Positions 49,895 to 60,362 are shown, counted from the stretch's first letter. The stretch: DNA of 64,000 nucleotides from Reyranella aquatilis (GCF_020880995.1 NZ_JAJISD010000014.1:123278-187277); one strand, 5' to 3'. The notes: a model not told the origin generated them from the letters alone. Translations and numbers: made by a program.

Positions 49895-51847
49895 CTATCG
49901 CTGCGCCTGCATCACATCCGCAATAGCCCGGGCGAGATGGGCCTGCAGGAAGGGCTTGTTGAGGCGCGGCACCTTGGTGCTCTCGCCGTTGGGCAGCTCG
50001 GCATAGCCGGTCGCCAGCAGGACCGGCAGGGCCGGATGCGTGCGCCGGATCGCCTCGACGAGCTGCGTGCCGGTCATGCCGGGCATCGCATGGTCGGTGA
50101 CGACGAGATCGACGTGCGGCATCGATGCCAGGGCGGCCAGCGCCTCGCGGCCGGAATAGGCGATGGTGACCTCGTGGCCGAGATCCTCGAGCATGGCCGC
50201 GGTGTTCACCAGGATCAGCGCGTCGTCGTCGACGGCCAGGATCGCGAGCGACCGCGCCGCATCCGTCGCGGGCACCGGCGCCGCCGGTGCCTCTGCCTCG
50301 CCGCCGGCCACGGGAATCCACAGCGATGCCGTGGTGCCCTGGCCCTCGCGACTCTCGAGTTGCAACCGGCCGCCCAGCTGCTCGGCGAGGCCGTGCACCA
50401 TCGACAGGCCGAGCCCGGTGCCCTTGCCCACGCCCTTGGTCGTGAAGAAGGGTTCGGTCGCGCGCGCCAGCGTGGCGGCGTCCATGCCGTGGCCCTGGTC
50501 CTTCACCTGCAGCCGCACGTAGCGGCCCTCCCCCAGCGACAGCGACGCGGCCATCGCGGCGGTCACCACGATCTCGCGCGCCGAGACGGCGACGACGCCG
50601 CCGCGCGGCATCGCATCGCGCGCATTGACCACCAGGTTGAGCAGCGCCATCTCGACCTGGTTCGTGTCGACCCGCACCGGCGACAGCGTCGCGGGGCAGT
50701 CGATGTCGAGCACGATGGCGGGGCCGAGCGTATGGTCGAACAGGCTCTTCATGCCGTCGACCAGAGCCGCGACCGAGGCGAGTTCCGGGTCGAGCTGCTG
50801 GCGGCGCGCGAAGGCCAGCATGCGCTGGGTGAGCGCGCCGCCGCGCCGCGCGGCCTGCATGGCATTGTCAATCAGCGCGAGGTTGCGATCGCCGGCCGGC
50901 AGGCGCTTGCGCACCAGTTCGAGGCTGCCGATCACCGCGGTCAGGAGATTGTTGAAGTCGTGCGCGACGCCGCCGGTGAGCTGACCGATCGCCTCCATCT
51001 TCTGCGACTGGAACAGCGCCTCGCGCGCGCGCTCGAGCTCGCGCTGGGCCTCGCGCCGCTCGGTGATGTCGCGCGTGACCTTGGCGAAGCCCAGAAGCGT
51101 GCCGTCCGCGTCGCGCACCGGATCGATGACGATGCTGGCCCAGAAGCGCGTGCCGTCCTTGCGCACGCGCCAGGCTTCCTTCTCGAAGCGGCCCTCGCGC
51201 ACGGCCGTCTCCAGCGCACGCTGCGGCTCGCCGGCCGCGCGGTCCTCCTCGGTATAGAAGGTCGAGAAATGCCGGCCCAGGATCTCCCCGGGCTCATAGC
51301 CCTTGATGCGGCGGGCGCCGGCGTTCCAGGTCGTGACCCTGCCCTCGGGGTCGAGCTTGCAGATGCCGTAGTCGGTGACGCTTTCGACCAGCAGGCGGAA
51401 CTCCTCCTGGCTGCGGCGCAGCGCCTCCTCGGTAGCACGCCGCTCGGTCAGGTCGCGCGTGATCTTGGCGAAGCCGCGCAGCGTGCCCGACGCGTCGCGG
51501 ATCGGGTCGATGACGACATGCGCCCAGAAGCGCGTGCCGTCCTTGCGCACGCGCCAGGCCTCCGCCTCGAACCGACCCTCGGCCAGCGCCGTGGCCAGGG
51601 TACGGGCGGGCAGGCCCTCGGCGCGATCCTCCTCGCGGTAGAAGCGCGAGAAATGGCTGCCGATGATCTCGCCGGCTTCGTAGCCCTTGATGCGCTCGGC
51701 GCCGCGGTTCCAGCTCACCACCCGGCCCTGCGGATCGAGCATGTAGATCGCATAGTCGCGCACGCCCTCCACCAGCAGCCGGAACGAGCTTGCGTCGATC
51801 TGTTCACGAGGCAATGGGGTGGCTTCAGGCGAACCCGGCATCGTCAT
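49895..51847 (-). CDS. PAS-PAS hybrid histidine kinase with C-terminal receiver
   Basis: 650 residues, soluble. Two PAS domains of near-identical sequence (about 18-140 and 145-270, each with AWRVRKDGTRFWA). HisKA-type region with GGVAHDFNNLLTAVIGSLEL. HATPase motifs NLVVNARDAMP and GTGLGLSMVHGLAEQLGGRL. Receiver domain with VDDDALILVNTA and phosphoacceptor Asp in VVTDHAMPGMTG. It senses a cytoplasmic cue, perhaps redox or a ligand, through PAS; no output domain, so it feeds an unknown phosphorelay. Confidence 0.9.
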   Translation of the reverse strand: MTMPGSPEATPLPREQIDASSFRLLVEGVRDYAIYMLDPQGRVVSWNRGAERIKGYEAGEIIGSHFSRFYREEDRAEGLPARTLATALAEGRFEAEAWRVRKDGTRFWAHVVIDPIRDASGTLRGFAKITRDLTERRATEEALRRSQEEFRLLVESVTDYGICKLDPEGRVTTWNAGARRIKGYEPGEILGRHFSTFYTEEDRAAGEPQRALETAVREGRFEKEAWRVRKDGTRFWASIVIDPVRDADGTLLGFAKVTRDITERREAQRELERAREALFQSQKMEAIGQLTGGVAHDFNNLLTAVIGSLELVRKRLPAGDRNLALIDNAMQAARRGGALTQRMLAFARRQQLDPELASVAALVDGMKSLFDHTLGPAIVLDIDCPATLSPVRVDTNQVEMALLNLVVNARDAMPRGGVVAVSAREIVVTAAMAASLSLGEGRYVRLQVKDQGHGMDAATLARATEPFFTTKGVGKGTGLGLSMVHGLAEQLGGRLQLESREGQGTTASLWIPVAGGEAEAPAAPVPATDAARSLAILAVDDDALILVNTAAMLEDLGHEVTIAYSGREALAALASMPHVDLVVTDHAMPGMTGTQLVEAIRRTHPALPVLLATGYAELPNGESTKVPRLNKPFLQAHLARAIADVMQAQR

Positions 51848-52062
51848 GCGGGGCGTTTTAGCAGGGGATCGGCCCGCCCGGCACCATCCCTGCCCCGCCG
51901 GCAGAAACCGTGTCCGGGATTGGACACTGTGCAACCTTGGGCCGACCTCTCCTCCGCGGTCGCAGTGACCGGCTTTCGCTCCATCCTTGAGGAATTGAAG
52001 GCCAGCCTTCTTAGCCCGGTTACGGCCAGCGAATCCGCGATCCCGGCGCGTCGAGGGCCGGC

Positions 52063-55000
52063 TCAGAACAGGATGTCGCCGATGTTGATCGCGTTGGCGC
52101 CGGCCAGCGCGATCGCGAGGTCGGTCGCGGCGTCGAACGTGCCGGCGGTCTTCTCGATGTAGAGGCTGGTCGACTGGCCACCCGACTGGATCACCACATG
52201 ACTGGCGTCGAGGCCGAGCGCCGTCAGGTCGAGCTTCGAGGTGCCCGACACGAAGTCGGCGATGATGTCGTAGCCGGTGACAAGGTTGCTGTCGCCGTAG
52301 GCCTTGTAAACGAAGACGTCGGCGCCGCCCTTGCCCCACAGCACGTCGCCGCCCGCACCGCCTTCGAGGCGGTTGGCGACGCCGTTGCCCACCAGCGTAT
52401 CGGCGTTCGAGCCGCCCGTGAGGTTCTCGGTCGCGTTCATCAGGTCGACCAGCGCGCCGTCGACATGGCCCGTCTGGGCTCCGAGATCGGCGTAGACCGC
52501 GCCCGTCGTGCCGGCATAGGAGGCGGTATCGCTGCCTGCCCCGCCCCACAGCTGGTTGGCCGTGCCGGGCGCCGCGCCGCCGCCGATCAGGATGTCGTCG
52601 CCATCCATGCCGTAGAGATAATCGGCCTTCGCGCCGCCCGTCAGGACGTTGCCGACGCCGTTGCCGACCAGGGTGTTGTTGCCCGAGCCGCCCGTCAGGT
52701 TCTCGATCGAGTTCATCACGTCGAACAGCACGCCGTCGACATGGGCGTTCTGCGCGCCGAGATCGGCCTGAACCAGACCGGTGATGCCGACATAGGACGC
52801 GGTGTCGTTGCCCGCACCGCCCCACAGCTGGTTGGCGCTGCCGGGCGAGGCCGCGCCGCCGAACAGCGTGTCGTTGCCGTCCTGGCCGTAGAGATAGTCG
52901 GTGCCGGCGCCGCCCCTCAGGACGTTGTCGAGCGCATTGCCGACCAGCGTGTCGCTACCCGACCCGCCGATCAGGTTCTCCACCGAGTTCATGACGTCGA
53001 ACAGCACGCCGTCGACATGGGCGTTCTGCGCGCCGAGGTCGGCCTGGACCACGCCGGTCATGGCGGCATAGGAGGCCGTGTCGTTGCCCGCGCCGCCCCA
53101 CAGCTGGTTGGCGCTGCCCGCCGACGCTCCACCGCCGATCAGCAGGTCGTTGCCGTCCTGGCCGTAGAGATAGTCGGTGCTGGCGCCGCCGGTCAGCACG
53201 TTGCCGCCGCCATCGCCCACCAGTGTGTTGCTGCCCGATCCGCCGGTAAGGTTCTCGATCGAGTTCATCAGGTCGACCAGCACGCCGCCGACATAGGCGT
53301 TCTGCGCCGCCAGGTCGGCATAGACCACGCCGCTCGTGCCGACATAGGAGGCCGTGTCCGTGCCCTGCCCGCCCCAAAGCTGGTTGGCACTGCCGGCCGC
53401 CGCCGCGCCGCCGATCAGGACGTCGTCGCCCTCCTGGCCATACAGCCGATCGGTGCCGCCGCCGCCATTCAGCGTGTCGTTTCCACCGCCGCCGTCAATC
53501 GTGTCGTTGCCGTCCGTCGCCACCAGCTGGCCCGCCACGGTCACGGTGGGGGAGATGATATCGTCGCCCGGCGTCCCGATGATAATGACGCCTGGAACGG
53601 AAACTCCTTGAGCAACACGGACCTCGGCATCACCTGCCACGAACCGGTCGAACGCGACACCCGCTTCCGTGACGGATCCCGCAAACAGCCAATCGGCCCC
53701 GGTGAACACTACCTTGTCGCCGGTATTGCCCGTGACGACGAGGATATGCTCGCCACCGTCGACGGCCCCAATGCCGCCCAGGACGGCCGCCGGGTTGACG
53801 AGGAGGGTATTGTTGCCGGTACCGGTGAGGTCGATACGCTCGATATTCGACAGCCGCACCGCGATCCCGGGGTTGGTGAGATCGAGCGTCAGGCCGGCCC
53901 CGCCCAGTTCCACCGTGTCCGTACCGGCGCCGCCATCGGCCAGGAAGAAGGTCACGTCGCCGACGATCAGCCGGTCGTTGCCCTCGTGGCCACGCAACAA
54001 ATCTGCGCCGCCGCCGCCCCGCAGCACGTCGTCGAATCTGCCGCCGGTCAGGGTCTCCGCTGCGGAGGTCCCAGGCATCGCCCCGTCGGCCCGCCCGTAA
54101 ATGACGTAAGCCTTGCCCGAAGATCCTTTGTACGGAGCGCCGACGATCAGGTCGTCATAGCCATCGCCGTTCACGTCTCCCGCCGACGAGACCGACCAGC
54201 CGCTCTTGCTGCCGCTTCCATCGCCACTCAGCTTGAAGCCATTGCTGCCGTTCAGCGTGGAGAGATCGAGGTTGGCGGCAAAGCCCGAGGCCTTGCCGAA
54301 CACGACGTAACTTGCACCGGAGTTGCCGCCATTTGGATCGGCGTTTCTGGCGCCGATGATCAGATCGTCGAAGCCATCGCCGTTGAAGTCTCCCGCCGAC
54401 GCGATCGAGCCGCTCTGGTCGCCTGCCGCGACACCGCTCAGCTTGAAGCCGTTGGTGCCGTCCAGGCTCCACAGTTCGATATAGCCCGCGAAGCCCGACG
54501 TCTTCCCGAACACGACATAGGTGGCACCCGAGGTGTTCCCATGCGGGTCGGCCGCGGGAGCGGCGACGATCAGGTCGTCGATACCGTCGCCATTGAGGTC
54601 GCCGCCCGCCGATACCGCGAAGCCGGCCTGGTCGCCCGTCGTGACCCCAAGCAGCCTGAAGCCGTTCGAGCCATTGAGCGAGGAGAGTTCGAGATTCGCG
54701 GCAAAGCCTGAAGCCTTGCCGAACACCACGTAGCTTGTGCCGGAATTGGGACCGTTCGTATCGGCATAGGACGCACCCACGATGACGTCGTCAAAGCCAT
54801 CGCCGTTCACATCCCCCGCCGACGCGACAGGGGCACCGACCTTGTCACCCCCCGCAGCACCGCTCATCTTGAAGCCGTTGCTGCCGTTCAGAACAGAGAG
54901 GTTGATGCCGGAGCCGAAGCCCGAAGCCTTGCCGAACACCACGTAGGCTGTGCCGGAAGAAGTGCCATTCGGGTCACCCCAAGGGGCACCGATAATGATA

Positions 55001-55584
55001 TCGTCGTAGCCGTCGTGGTTCACGTCGCCCGCCGCGGCGACCGACCACCCTGTCAAGTCTCTCTCATTCACTCCAGTCAGCTTGAAGCCGTTGCTGCCGT
55101 TCAGCGTCGAGAGATCGAGAGCGGCATCGAAGCCCGAAGCTTTGCCGAACACCACGTAACTCGCGCCGGGGTTGGTCGCGGTAGTATTGTTCAGGAGGTC
55201 GGTTGCGCTGGCGCCGATGATCAGATCGTCGTAGCCATCGCCGTTCAGATCGCCGATCGAAGCGGCGGACATACCACTTGAGTCGTTCAGCGCCCCGCGT
55301 AGCACGAAGCCGTCGATGCCATTGAGGCTCGACAGGTTGGTCGTGGCGGCAAGGCCCGTTGATTTGCCGAAGACAACGTAGGTGTTGCCGGAATAGGAGC
55401 CGTTCGGCGTGGCGCCTGGAGCGCCGATGATCAGGTCGCTGAAGCCGTCGCCGTTGATGTCGCCTGCCGACACCGCGTAACCGACTTTCTGGCTCGACCC
55501 GCTGCTATAGAACTCTGCACCGAGGATGCCGTTGAGGCTCGACAGATTGATATTCGCCGGAAACGCCACGCGTACCCCCGTCAC
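52063..55584 (-). CDS. Giant secreted protein: FG-GAP beta-propeller plus RTX repeats
   Basis: 1173 residues, GTG start at 55584. Residues about 10-510: seven FG-GAP (integrin-alpha-like) repeats of about 70 residues with GDxNGDGxDDLIIGA calcium loops, forming a beta-propeller. Residues about 510-700: RTX-type link. Then five modules, each GGAGTDYLYGQDGNDxLxGG followed by NQLWGGAGNDTASY and a DLGAQNAHVDGVL strand. C-terminal secretion domain (DFVSGTSKLDLTALGLDASH) ending in the hydrophobic DILF. No signal peptide. A type I secreted adhesin or matrix protein is inferred. Confidence 0.88.
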   Translation of the reverse strand: MTGVRVAFPANINLSSLNGILGAEFYSSGSSQKVGYAVSAGDINGDGFSDLIIGAPGATPNGSYSGNTYVVFGKSTGLAATTNLSSLNGIDGFVLRGALNDSSGMSAASIGDLNGDGYDDLIIGASATDLLNNTTATNPGASYVVFGKASGFDAALDLSTLNGSNGFKLTGVNERDLTGWSVAAAGDVNHDGYDDIIIGAPWGDPNGTSSGTAYVVFGKASGFGSGINLSVLNGSNGFKMSGAAGGDKVGAPVASAGDVNGDGFDDVIVGASYADTNGPNSGTSYVVFGKASGFAANLELSSLNGSNGFRLLGVTTGDQAGFAVSAGGDLNGDGIDDLIVAAPAADPHGNTSGATYVVFGKTSGFAGYIELWSLDGTNGFKLSGVAAGDQSGSIASAGDFNGDGFDDLIIGARNADPNGGNSGASYVVFGKASGFAANLDLSTLNGSNGFKLSGDGSGSKSGWSVSSAGDVNGDGYDDLIVGAPYKGSSGKAYVIYGRADGAMPGTSAAETLTGGRFDDVLRGGGGADLLRGHEGNDRLIVGDVTFFLADGGAGTDTVELGGAGLTLDLTNPGIAVRLSNIERIDLTGTGNNTLLVNPAAVLGGIGAVDGGEHILVVTGNTGDKVVFTGADWLFAGSVTEAGVAFDRFVAGDAEVRVAQGVSVPGVIIIGTPGDDIISPTVTVAGQLVATDGNDTIDGGGGNDTLNGGGGTDRLYGQEGDDVLIGGAAAAGSANQLWGGQGTDTASYVGTSGVVYADLAAQNAYVGGVLVDLMNSIENLTGGSGSNTLVGDGGGNVLTGGASTDYLYGQDGNDLLIGGGASAGSANQLWGGAGNDTASYAAMTGVVQADLGAQNAHVDGVLFDVMNSVENLIGGSGSDTLVGNALDNVLRGGAGTDYLYGQDGNDTLFGGAASPGSANQLWGGAGNDTASYVGITGLVQADLGAQNAHVDGVLFDVMNSIENLTGGSGNNTLVGNGVGNVLTGGAKADYLYGMDGDDILIGGGAAPGTANQLWGGAGSDTASYAGTTGAVYADLGAQTGHVDGALVDLMNATENLTGGSNADTLVGNGVANRLEGGAGGDVLWGKGGADVFVYKAYGDSNLVTGYDIIADFVSGTSKLDLTALGLDASHVVIQSGGQSTSLYIEKTAGTFDAATDLAIALAGANAINIGDILF

Positions 55585-55765
55585 GCCCGGTCGCAGACTC
55601 CCCAGACCCGCCGAGCTGGAGGACTTTTTACTGCATCGAAATGGCGATTGCTACCGCAAGATGCATCGGCGCAGCGTCTGCTCTCTTACCGAGACACAAT
55701 CCTGTCGCACTCATCGCGGGAACAAGTCGCGCGATGCGCGTGAATAGCTTTCGCTTCGGATTCTT

Positions 55766-58729
55766 CTAGAACAGGATGTCGCCCATGTTGATCGCGTTGG
55801 CGCCGACCAGCGCGATCGCCAGATCGGTCGCGGCGTCGAACGTGCCGGCGGTCTTCTCGATGTAGAGGCTGGTCGCGCCGCCGCCCGACTGGATGACGAC
55901 GTGGCTGGCGTCGAGGCCGAGCGCGGTGAGGTCGAGCTTGGACGTGCCCGACACGAAGTCGCCGATCATGTCGTAGCCGGTGACGAGGTTGCTGTCGGCG
56001 TAGCCCGTGTAGACGAAGACGTCGGCGCCGCCGCGACCCCACAGCGCGTCGGCACCGGCGCCACCGCTGAGCCGGTTGGCGCCGCCGTTGCCCACCAGCG
56101 TATCGGCATTCGCGCTGCCAACCAGATTCTCGATCGAGTTCATCTGGTCGACCAGCCCGCCGTCGACATAAGCCGCCTGGGCGCCGAGATCGGCATGGAC
56201 CCGCCCGGTCGTCATCGCATACGAGGCGGTGTCGCTGCCTGCGCCGCCCCACAGCTGGTTCGTGAGGCCGGCAGTGACCCCGCCGCCGACCAGCGTGTCG
56301 TTGCCGTCCTGGCCGTACAGACAGTCGGCGCCCGCGCCTCCCGTCAGCACGTTGGCGCCCGCGTCGCCCACCAGCACGTCGTTGCCCGATCCGCCGGCGA
56401 GGTTCTCGATCGAATCCATCTGGTCGACGAGCACGCCCCCGACATAGCCCGCGAGCGCGCCGAGATCGGCACGGACCGAGGCGGTCGTGCCGGCATAGGA
56501 GGCGGTGTCGGTACCCAACCCGCCCCACAGCTGGTTGGCGGCGCCCGACCCGGCGGCACCGCCGATGAGCGTGTCGTCGCCGGCCTGCCCATAGAGACAG
56601 TCGCCGCCGGCGCCGCCGGTCAGCACATTGACCTCGGCATTGCCCACCAGCACGTCGCCGCCCGATCCGCCGATAAGGTTCTCGATCGAGTTCATATAGT
56701 CGGCGAGAACGCCGTCGACATAGCCTGCCTGGGCATCCAGGTCGGCACGCACCGCGCCACCGGTTCCGGCATAGGAGGCGGTGTCGCCGCCCGTCCCACC
56801 CCACAGCTGGTTGGTTCCGCCCGCCGACGCCGTGCCGCCGATCAGCACGTCGTCTCCGGCACCGCCGTAGAGCCTGTCGTCGCCGGCGCCGCCTTCCAGC
56901 AGGTCGTTGCCGTCGCCGCCGTCGATCACGTCGGCAAAGGGCGTGGCCATCGGCTGGCCCGATACGGTCGCGACCGTAGAGACGATATCGTCGCCCGCCG
57001 TGCCCACGATGGTCACACCCGTCGTCGGCGGCGGCGCCACGACCTGTTCGACGAGAACGGCGGCGGTACCCGACACGAAGCGTTCGAACGTGCCACCAGC
57101 CTCGCTGACAATAGCGGCGCTGGTCCAGCCCGCATCGTCGAACACCACGACATCGCCCCAGTCGCGCTCGACCGTGAGCACGCCGCCCGCGCCGATACCG
57201 GCCAGCAGGGCCGCCTTGTCGATCCGCAGCGTGTTGTCGCCGGTTCCGGTCAGATCGATGCGCTCGATGTCCGAGAGCTTCGCGCGCGAGAGCGAATCCG
57301 TCAGGTTCAGGACCAGGCCCGCCCCGTCCAGCGCCAGCGTGTCGATGCCGCCGCCGCCGTCGGCGCGCACGAACGAAAGGTCGCTGACGATCAGCCGATC
57401 GTCGCCGGTGAGACCGTAGAGCGCGTCGCCGCCGCCACCGCCCTTCAGGACATTGGCGTAGGCGGTGCCGGTGATGGTGTTGGCGGAGGCGTTGCCCGTC
57501 CCGTTGGAGGCCCCCGTGGCCGTGAGGGTCAGGTATTCGACATTGTCGGAGAGCGTGTAGGCGGCGAGCGACGAATAGACGAGATCGGCCCCGCCATCGC
57601 CGAACTCGACGACCGAGTCGCCGGCATTGTCGACGTAATAGGTATCGTCGCCGGCACCGCCCAGCATCGTGTCGGCGCCACCCTGCCCGTCCAGCGTGTC
57701 GCGCCCACCGCCGCCCTCGAGACGGTTGGCAGCCGCGTTGCCGGTCAGCATGTCGTTTCCGTTGCCGCCGATCGCGTTTTCGATGACGACGCCACGGGCG
57801 ATCGTATAGCCGCCATGAACGATCGCACCCGCGCCGTCGTAACCGTAGGACAGGCGGCCGCCGCCGCCGCTGCCGGCAGTCGCCGCGTTCAGGTCGATGA
57901 TAGCCCGGCCGTTCGAGCCGGCGTTCGAGATCGTGTCGATGCCGCCGGTGTCCCAGATGCAGGTCCAGTAGGCGCCGCCACCATTGTAGGTCGGCAGATA
58001 GTAGACGTTGCTGCCGGAGGCGTAGCTCGTGTTGGCGCCGTAGATCGACTGGATCGCGGCGACATCCAGCGCCATCGGCGTCGCCTGCAGGCCCCAGTTT
58101 TCGGAGACCGGATCGTTCAGCCCCGCGGGCCAGCCCGCGTTGTAGCTCATCGTGGTGTAGATGCCCTGGTTCAGGCTGGCGTCGCCATAGTCGCCGAACG
58201 CCGCCCCGACGCCGGGAAACACGGTGGCGTCCCAAGCGGAACCGCCGTCGTGCGGATGGGCGAGGCCGAGCATGTGACCGATCTCGTGCACCAGCGTGAG
58301 GAAACCGTAGCCCCCCTTCGCCAGCCCGGCCGACGACCACGACGACGCCTGGCCGTTGAACACGGCGCTGAGCACCTCGGTGCTGTTGTAGGCCGGGATC
58401 TGGCTCCAGCCGAGCGCGCCCTCCGCCTGCGCGTTGGTGCCCTGCCAGAACCAGACGTCGGAACTGGATGCGGCTGCGACCTCGACGAAGTCGACGTTCG
58501 CCACGTTCTCCCACGTCGCCAGCGCCGCCCTCAGGGCGACCAGGCCGGCCGACGACCAGTACATCGAAGGCTGGCCGTTGATCGTCCCGTAGACGGCGGT
58601 CCAGTAGATCGTTACGGGGCCGCCGTTGCCGTCCGTCCAGGCACCGCCCCAGACAAGACTGTCGATCCAGGGATCGGCGCCGTCGGTCGGCGTTCCGTCG
58701 ATGGGGATCGTGGTGGCGACGCCTGGCAC
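55766..58729 (-). CDS. Giant secreted M10 metalloprotease with RTX repeats
   Basis: 987 residues; GTG at 58729 with AGGAGGGCCGC upstream. N-terminal metzincin domain: TLVHEIGHMLGLAHPHDGG (His148, His152, His158, Glu149) and Met-turn TTMSYN (Met194). RTX calcium-binding blocks from about 330 (GGGGRDTLDGQGGADTMLGG). Then NQLWGG-TASYAGT modules as in the neighbour. C-terminus DFVSGTSKLDLTALGLDASH...INMGDILF nearly identical to 52063. No signal peptide. Type I secreted protease is inferred. Confidence 0.9.
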   Translation of the reverse strand: MPGVATTIPIDGTPTDGADPWIDSLVWGGAWTDGNGGPVTIYWTAVYGTINGQPSMYWSSAGLVALRAALATWENVANVDFVEVAAASSSDVWFWQGTNAQAEGALGWSQIPAYNSTEVLSAVFNGQASSWSSAGLAKGGYGFLTLVHEIGHMLGLAHPHDGGSAWDATVFPGVGAAFGDYGDASLNQGIYTTMSYNAGWPAGLNDPVSENWGLQATPMALDVAAIQSIYGANTSYASGSNVYYLPTYNGGGAYWTCIWDTGGIDTISNAGSNGRAIIDLNAATAGSGGGGRLSYGYDGAGAIVHGGYTIARGVVIENAIGGNGNDMLTGNAAANRLEGGGGRDTLDGQGGADTMLGGAGDDTYYVDNAGDSVVEFGDGGADLVYSSLAAYTLSDNVEYLTLTATGASNGTGNASANTITGTAYANVLKGGGGGDALYGLTGDDRLIVSDLSFVRADGGGGIDTLALDGAGLVLNLTDSLSRAKLSDIERIDLTGTGDNTLRIDKAALLAGIGAGGVLTVERDWGDVVVFDDAGWTSAAIVSEAGGTFERFVSGTAAVLVEQVVAPPPTTGVTIVGTAGDDIVSTVATVSGQPMATPFADVIDGGDGNDLLEGGAGDDRLYGGAGDDVLIGGTASAGGTNQLWGGTGGDTASYAGTGGAVRADLDAQAGYVDGVLADYMNSIENLIGGSGGDVLVGNAEVNVLTGGAGGDCLYGQAGDDTLIGGAAGSGAANQLWGGLGTDTASYAGTTASVRADLGALAGYVGGVLVDQMDSIENLAGGSGNDVLVGDAGANVLTGGAGADCLYGQDGNDTLVGGGVTAGLTNQLWGGAGSDTASYAMTTGRVHADLGAQAAYVDGGLVDQMNSIENLVGSANADTLVGNGGANRLSGGAGADALWGRGGADVFVYTGYADSNLVTGYDMIGDFVSGTSKLDLTALGLDASHVVIQSGGGATSLYIEKTAGTFDAATDLAIALVGANAINMGDILF

Positions 58730-59057
58730 GCGGCCCTCCTAGGCCAGCGACCGGGCCGTCGGCCCGCCGGTCGCGGCGCGGCGCCGCCTGCAGGCATCTC
58801 CTGCCGCAGGGGAACGCTCGAACCTCGCCACAAACGCCACGCGCGCCCCCCCCGCCATGGTTCGCAGTCCCGGGGCTCCGAACCGGTTGCAAGTGTTCTA
58901 CCGAATAATCCTGCGGAATGCTACCCTGAGGTGCAATCACCGCGGCTCGATCCACGAAGGGTTAGGACCTGTCGCTGCCGGCCTCACTTCATTTCGCCAC
59001 ACTGACGCGCTCGTCTCCGGGATCGGCCACGTCCACCCGTCCCCGAGGAGACACGCC
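58730..59057. other. Intergenic region before the PLP-enzyme gene
   Basis: This 328-bp stretch has no reading frame I support. I looked for a SAM or SAH riboswitch because of the downstream gene's pathway, and saw no convincing motif or long stem. CCCCGAGGAGAC near 59045 is the ribosome site of the gene at 59058. Confidence 0.5.
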
Positions 59058-60362
59058 ATGACCGCGCCCCGCCCCTATCGCACCCACATCGGCAACCACA
59101 AGCTCCGGCCCGAGACGCTGATGCTGTCCTACGGCTACGACCCCGCGCTCTCGGAGGGCGCGGTGAAGCCGCCGGTGTTCCTGACCTCGACCTTCGTGTT
59201 CGGCTCGGCCGAGGAGGGCCGCGACTTCTTCGACTACGCCGCGGGCCGCAAGACGCCGCCCGCCGGCAGCGCCGCCGGCCTCGTCTATTCGCGCTTCAAC
59301 CATCCCAACAGCGAGATCGTCGAGGACCGGCTCGCGGTCTACGAGGGCGCCGAGACCTGCGCGCTCTTCTCCTCCGGCATGTCGGCGATCTCCACGACGC
59401 TGCTGGCCTTCGCGCGGCCCGGCGACGTGATCCTGCATTCGCAGCCGCTCTACGGCGGCACCGAGACGCTGCTCGCCAAGACCCTGTCGGGCTTCGGCAT
59501 CTCGGCGGTCGGCTTCATCGACGGCGTGAACCGCGACGCGATCCGCGACGCCATCGCCGAGGCGCGCAAGAAGACCATGGCCCATGGCCGCATCGCGGTG
59601 ATCATGATCGAGACCCCGGCCAACCCGACCAACACGCTGGTCGACATCGCCCTGCTGCGCCGCCTCGCCGGCGAGATCGCGCGCTGGCAGGAGGGCGTCG
59701 CGCCGGTGCTGGTCTGCGACAACACCCTGCTGGGGCCGGTCTTCCAGCGCCCGCTCGACCACGGCGCCGACGTGTCGGTCTATTCGCTCACCAAGTATGT
59801 CGGCGGCCATTCCGACCTGATCGCCGGCGCCGCCATGGGCACGAAGGCCATCATGGCCCCGATCCGCGCCCTGCGCGGCAGCTTCGGCACGCAGCTCGAC
59901 CCGCATTCATGCTGGATGCTCGGCCGCTCGCTGGAGACGCTGGGGCTCAGGATGGAGCGCGCCAACGCCAACGCCCGCCTCGTCGCCGAATGGCTGGCCG
60001 CCCATCCCGGCGTCGCGAAGCTGCACTATCTCGGCCTTCTGCCCGAGGGCTCGCCGCAACGCGCGCTCTACGAGCGCCAGTGCACCGGCGCGGGCTCGAC
60101 CTTCTCGTTCGACATCAAGGGCGGCGAGAAGGAAGCCTTCGCCTTCCTGAACGCGCTCAAGATCTTCAAGCTCGCGGTGAGCCTCGGCGGCACCGAGTCC
60201 CTCGCCAGCCATCCCGCCGCCATGACGCACTCCGGTGTGCCGTTGGAAGTCCGCGACCGCATCGGCGTCCTGGACACGACGATCCGGCTCTCGGTGGGCA
60301 TCGAGCATCCGGACGATCTGATCGCGGATCTCACGCAGGCGTTGGCGGTGGTGGAGATATAG
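59058..60362 (+). CDS. Cys/Met-metabolism PLP enzyme (cystathionine gamma-synthase family)
   Basis: 434 residues, about 35 longer than typical MetB/MetC because of an insertion near residues 50-70 (GRDFFDYAAGRKTPPAGSAA). PLP-binding motifs: SSGMSAISTTLLAFARPGD, the ETPANPTN strand, CDNTLLGPVFQRPLDHGADV and the Schiff-base lysine in SLTKYVGGHSD. C-terminal SLGGTESLASHPAAMTHS is the family signature. It could be cystathionine gamma-synthase, gamma-lyase or O-acetylhomoserine sulfhydrylase-like; sequence alone does not settle it. Confidence 0.92.
   Translation: MTAPRPYRTHIGNHKLRPETLMLSYGYDPALSEGAVKPPVFLTSTFVFGSAEEGRDFFDYAAGRKTPPAGSAAGLVYSRFNHPNSEIVEDRLAVYEGAETCALFSSGMSAISTTLLAFARPGDVILHSQPLYGGTETLLAKTLSGFGISAVGFIDGVNRDAIRDAIAEARKKTMAHGRIAVIMIETPANPTNTLVDIALLRRLAGEIARWQEGVAPVLVCDNTLLGPVFQRPLDHGADVSVYSLTKYVGGHSDLIAGAAMGTKAIMAPIRALRGSFGTQLDPHSCWMLGRSLETLGLRMERANANARLVAEWLAAHPGVAKLHYLGLLPEGSPQRALYERQCTGAGSTFSFDIKGGEKEAFAFLNALKIFKLAVSLGGTESLASHPAAMTHSGVPLEVRDRIGVLDTTIRLSVGIEHPDDLIADLTQALAVVEI

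Noticed and set aside
58730..59057. Candidate SAM-responsive riboswitch before the Cys/Met enzyme
   Set aside because: No SAM-II, SAM/SAH or other consensus core could be recognised by eye.
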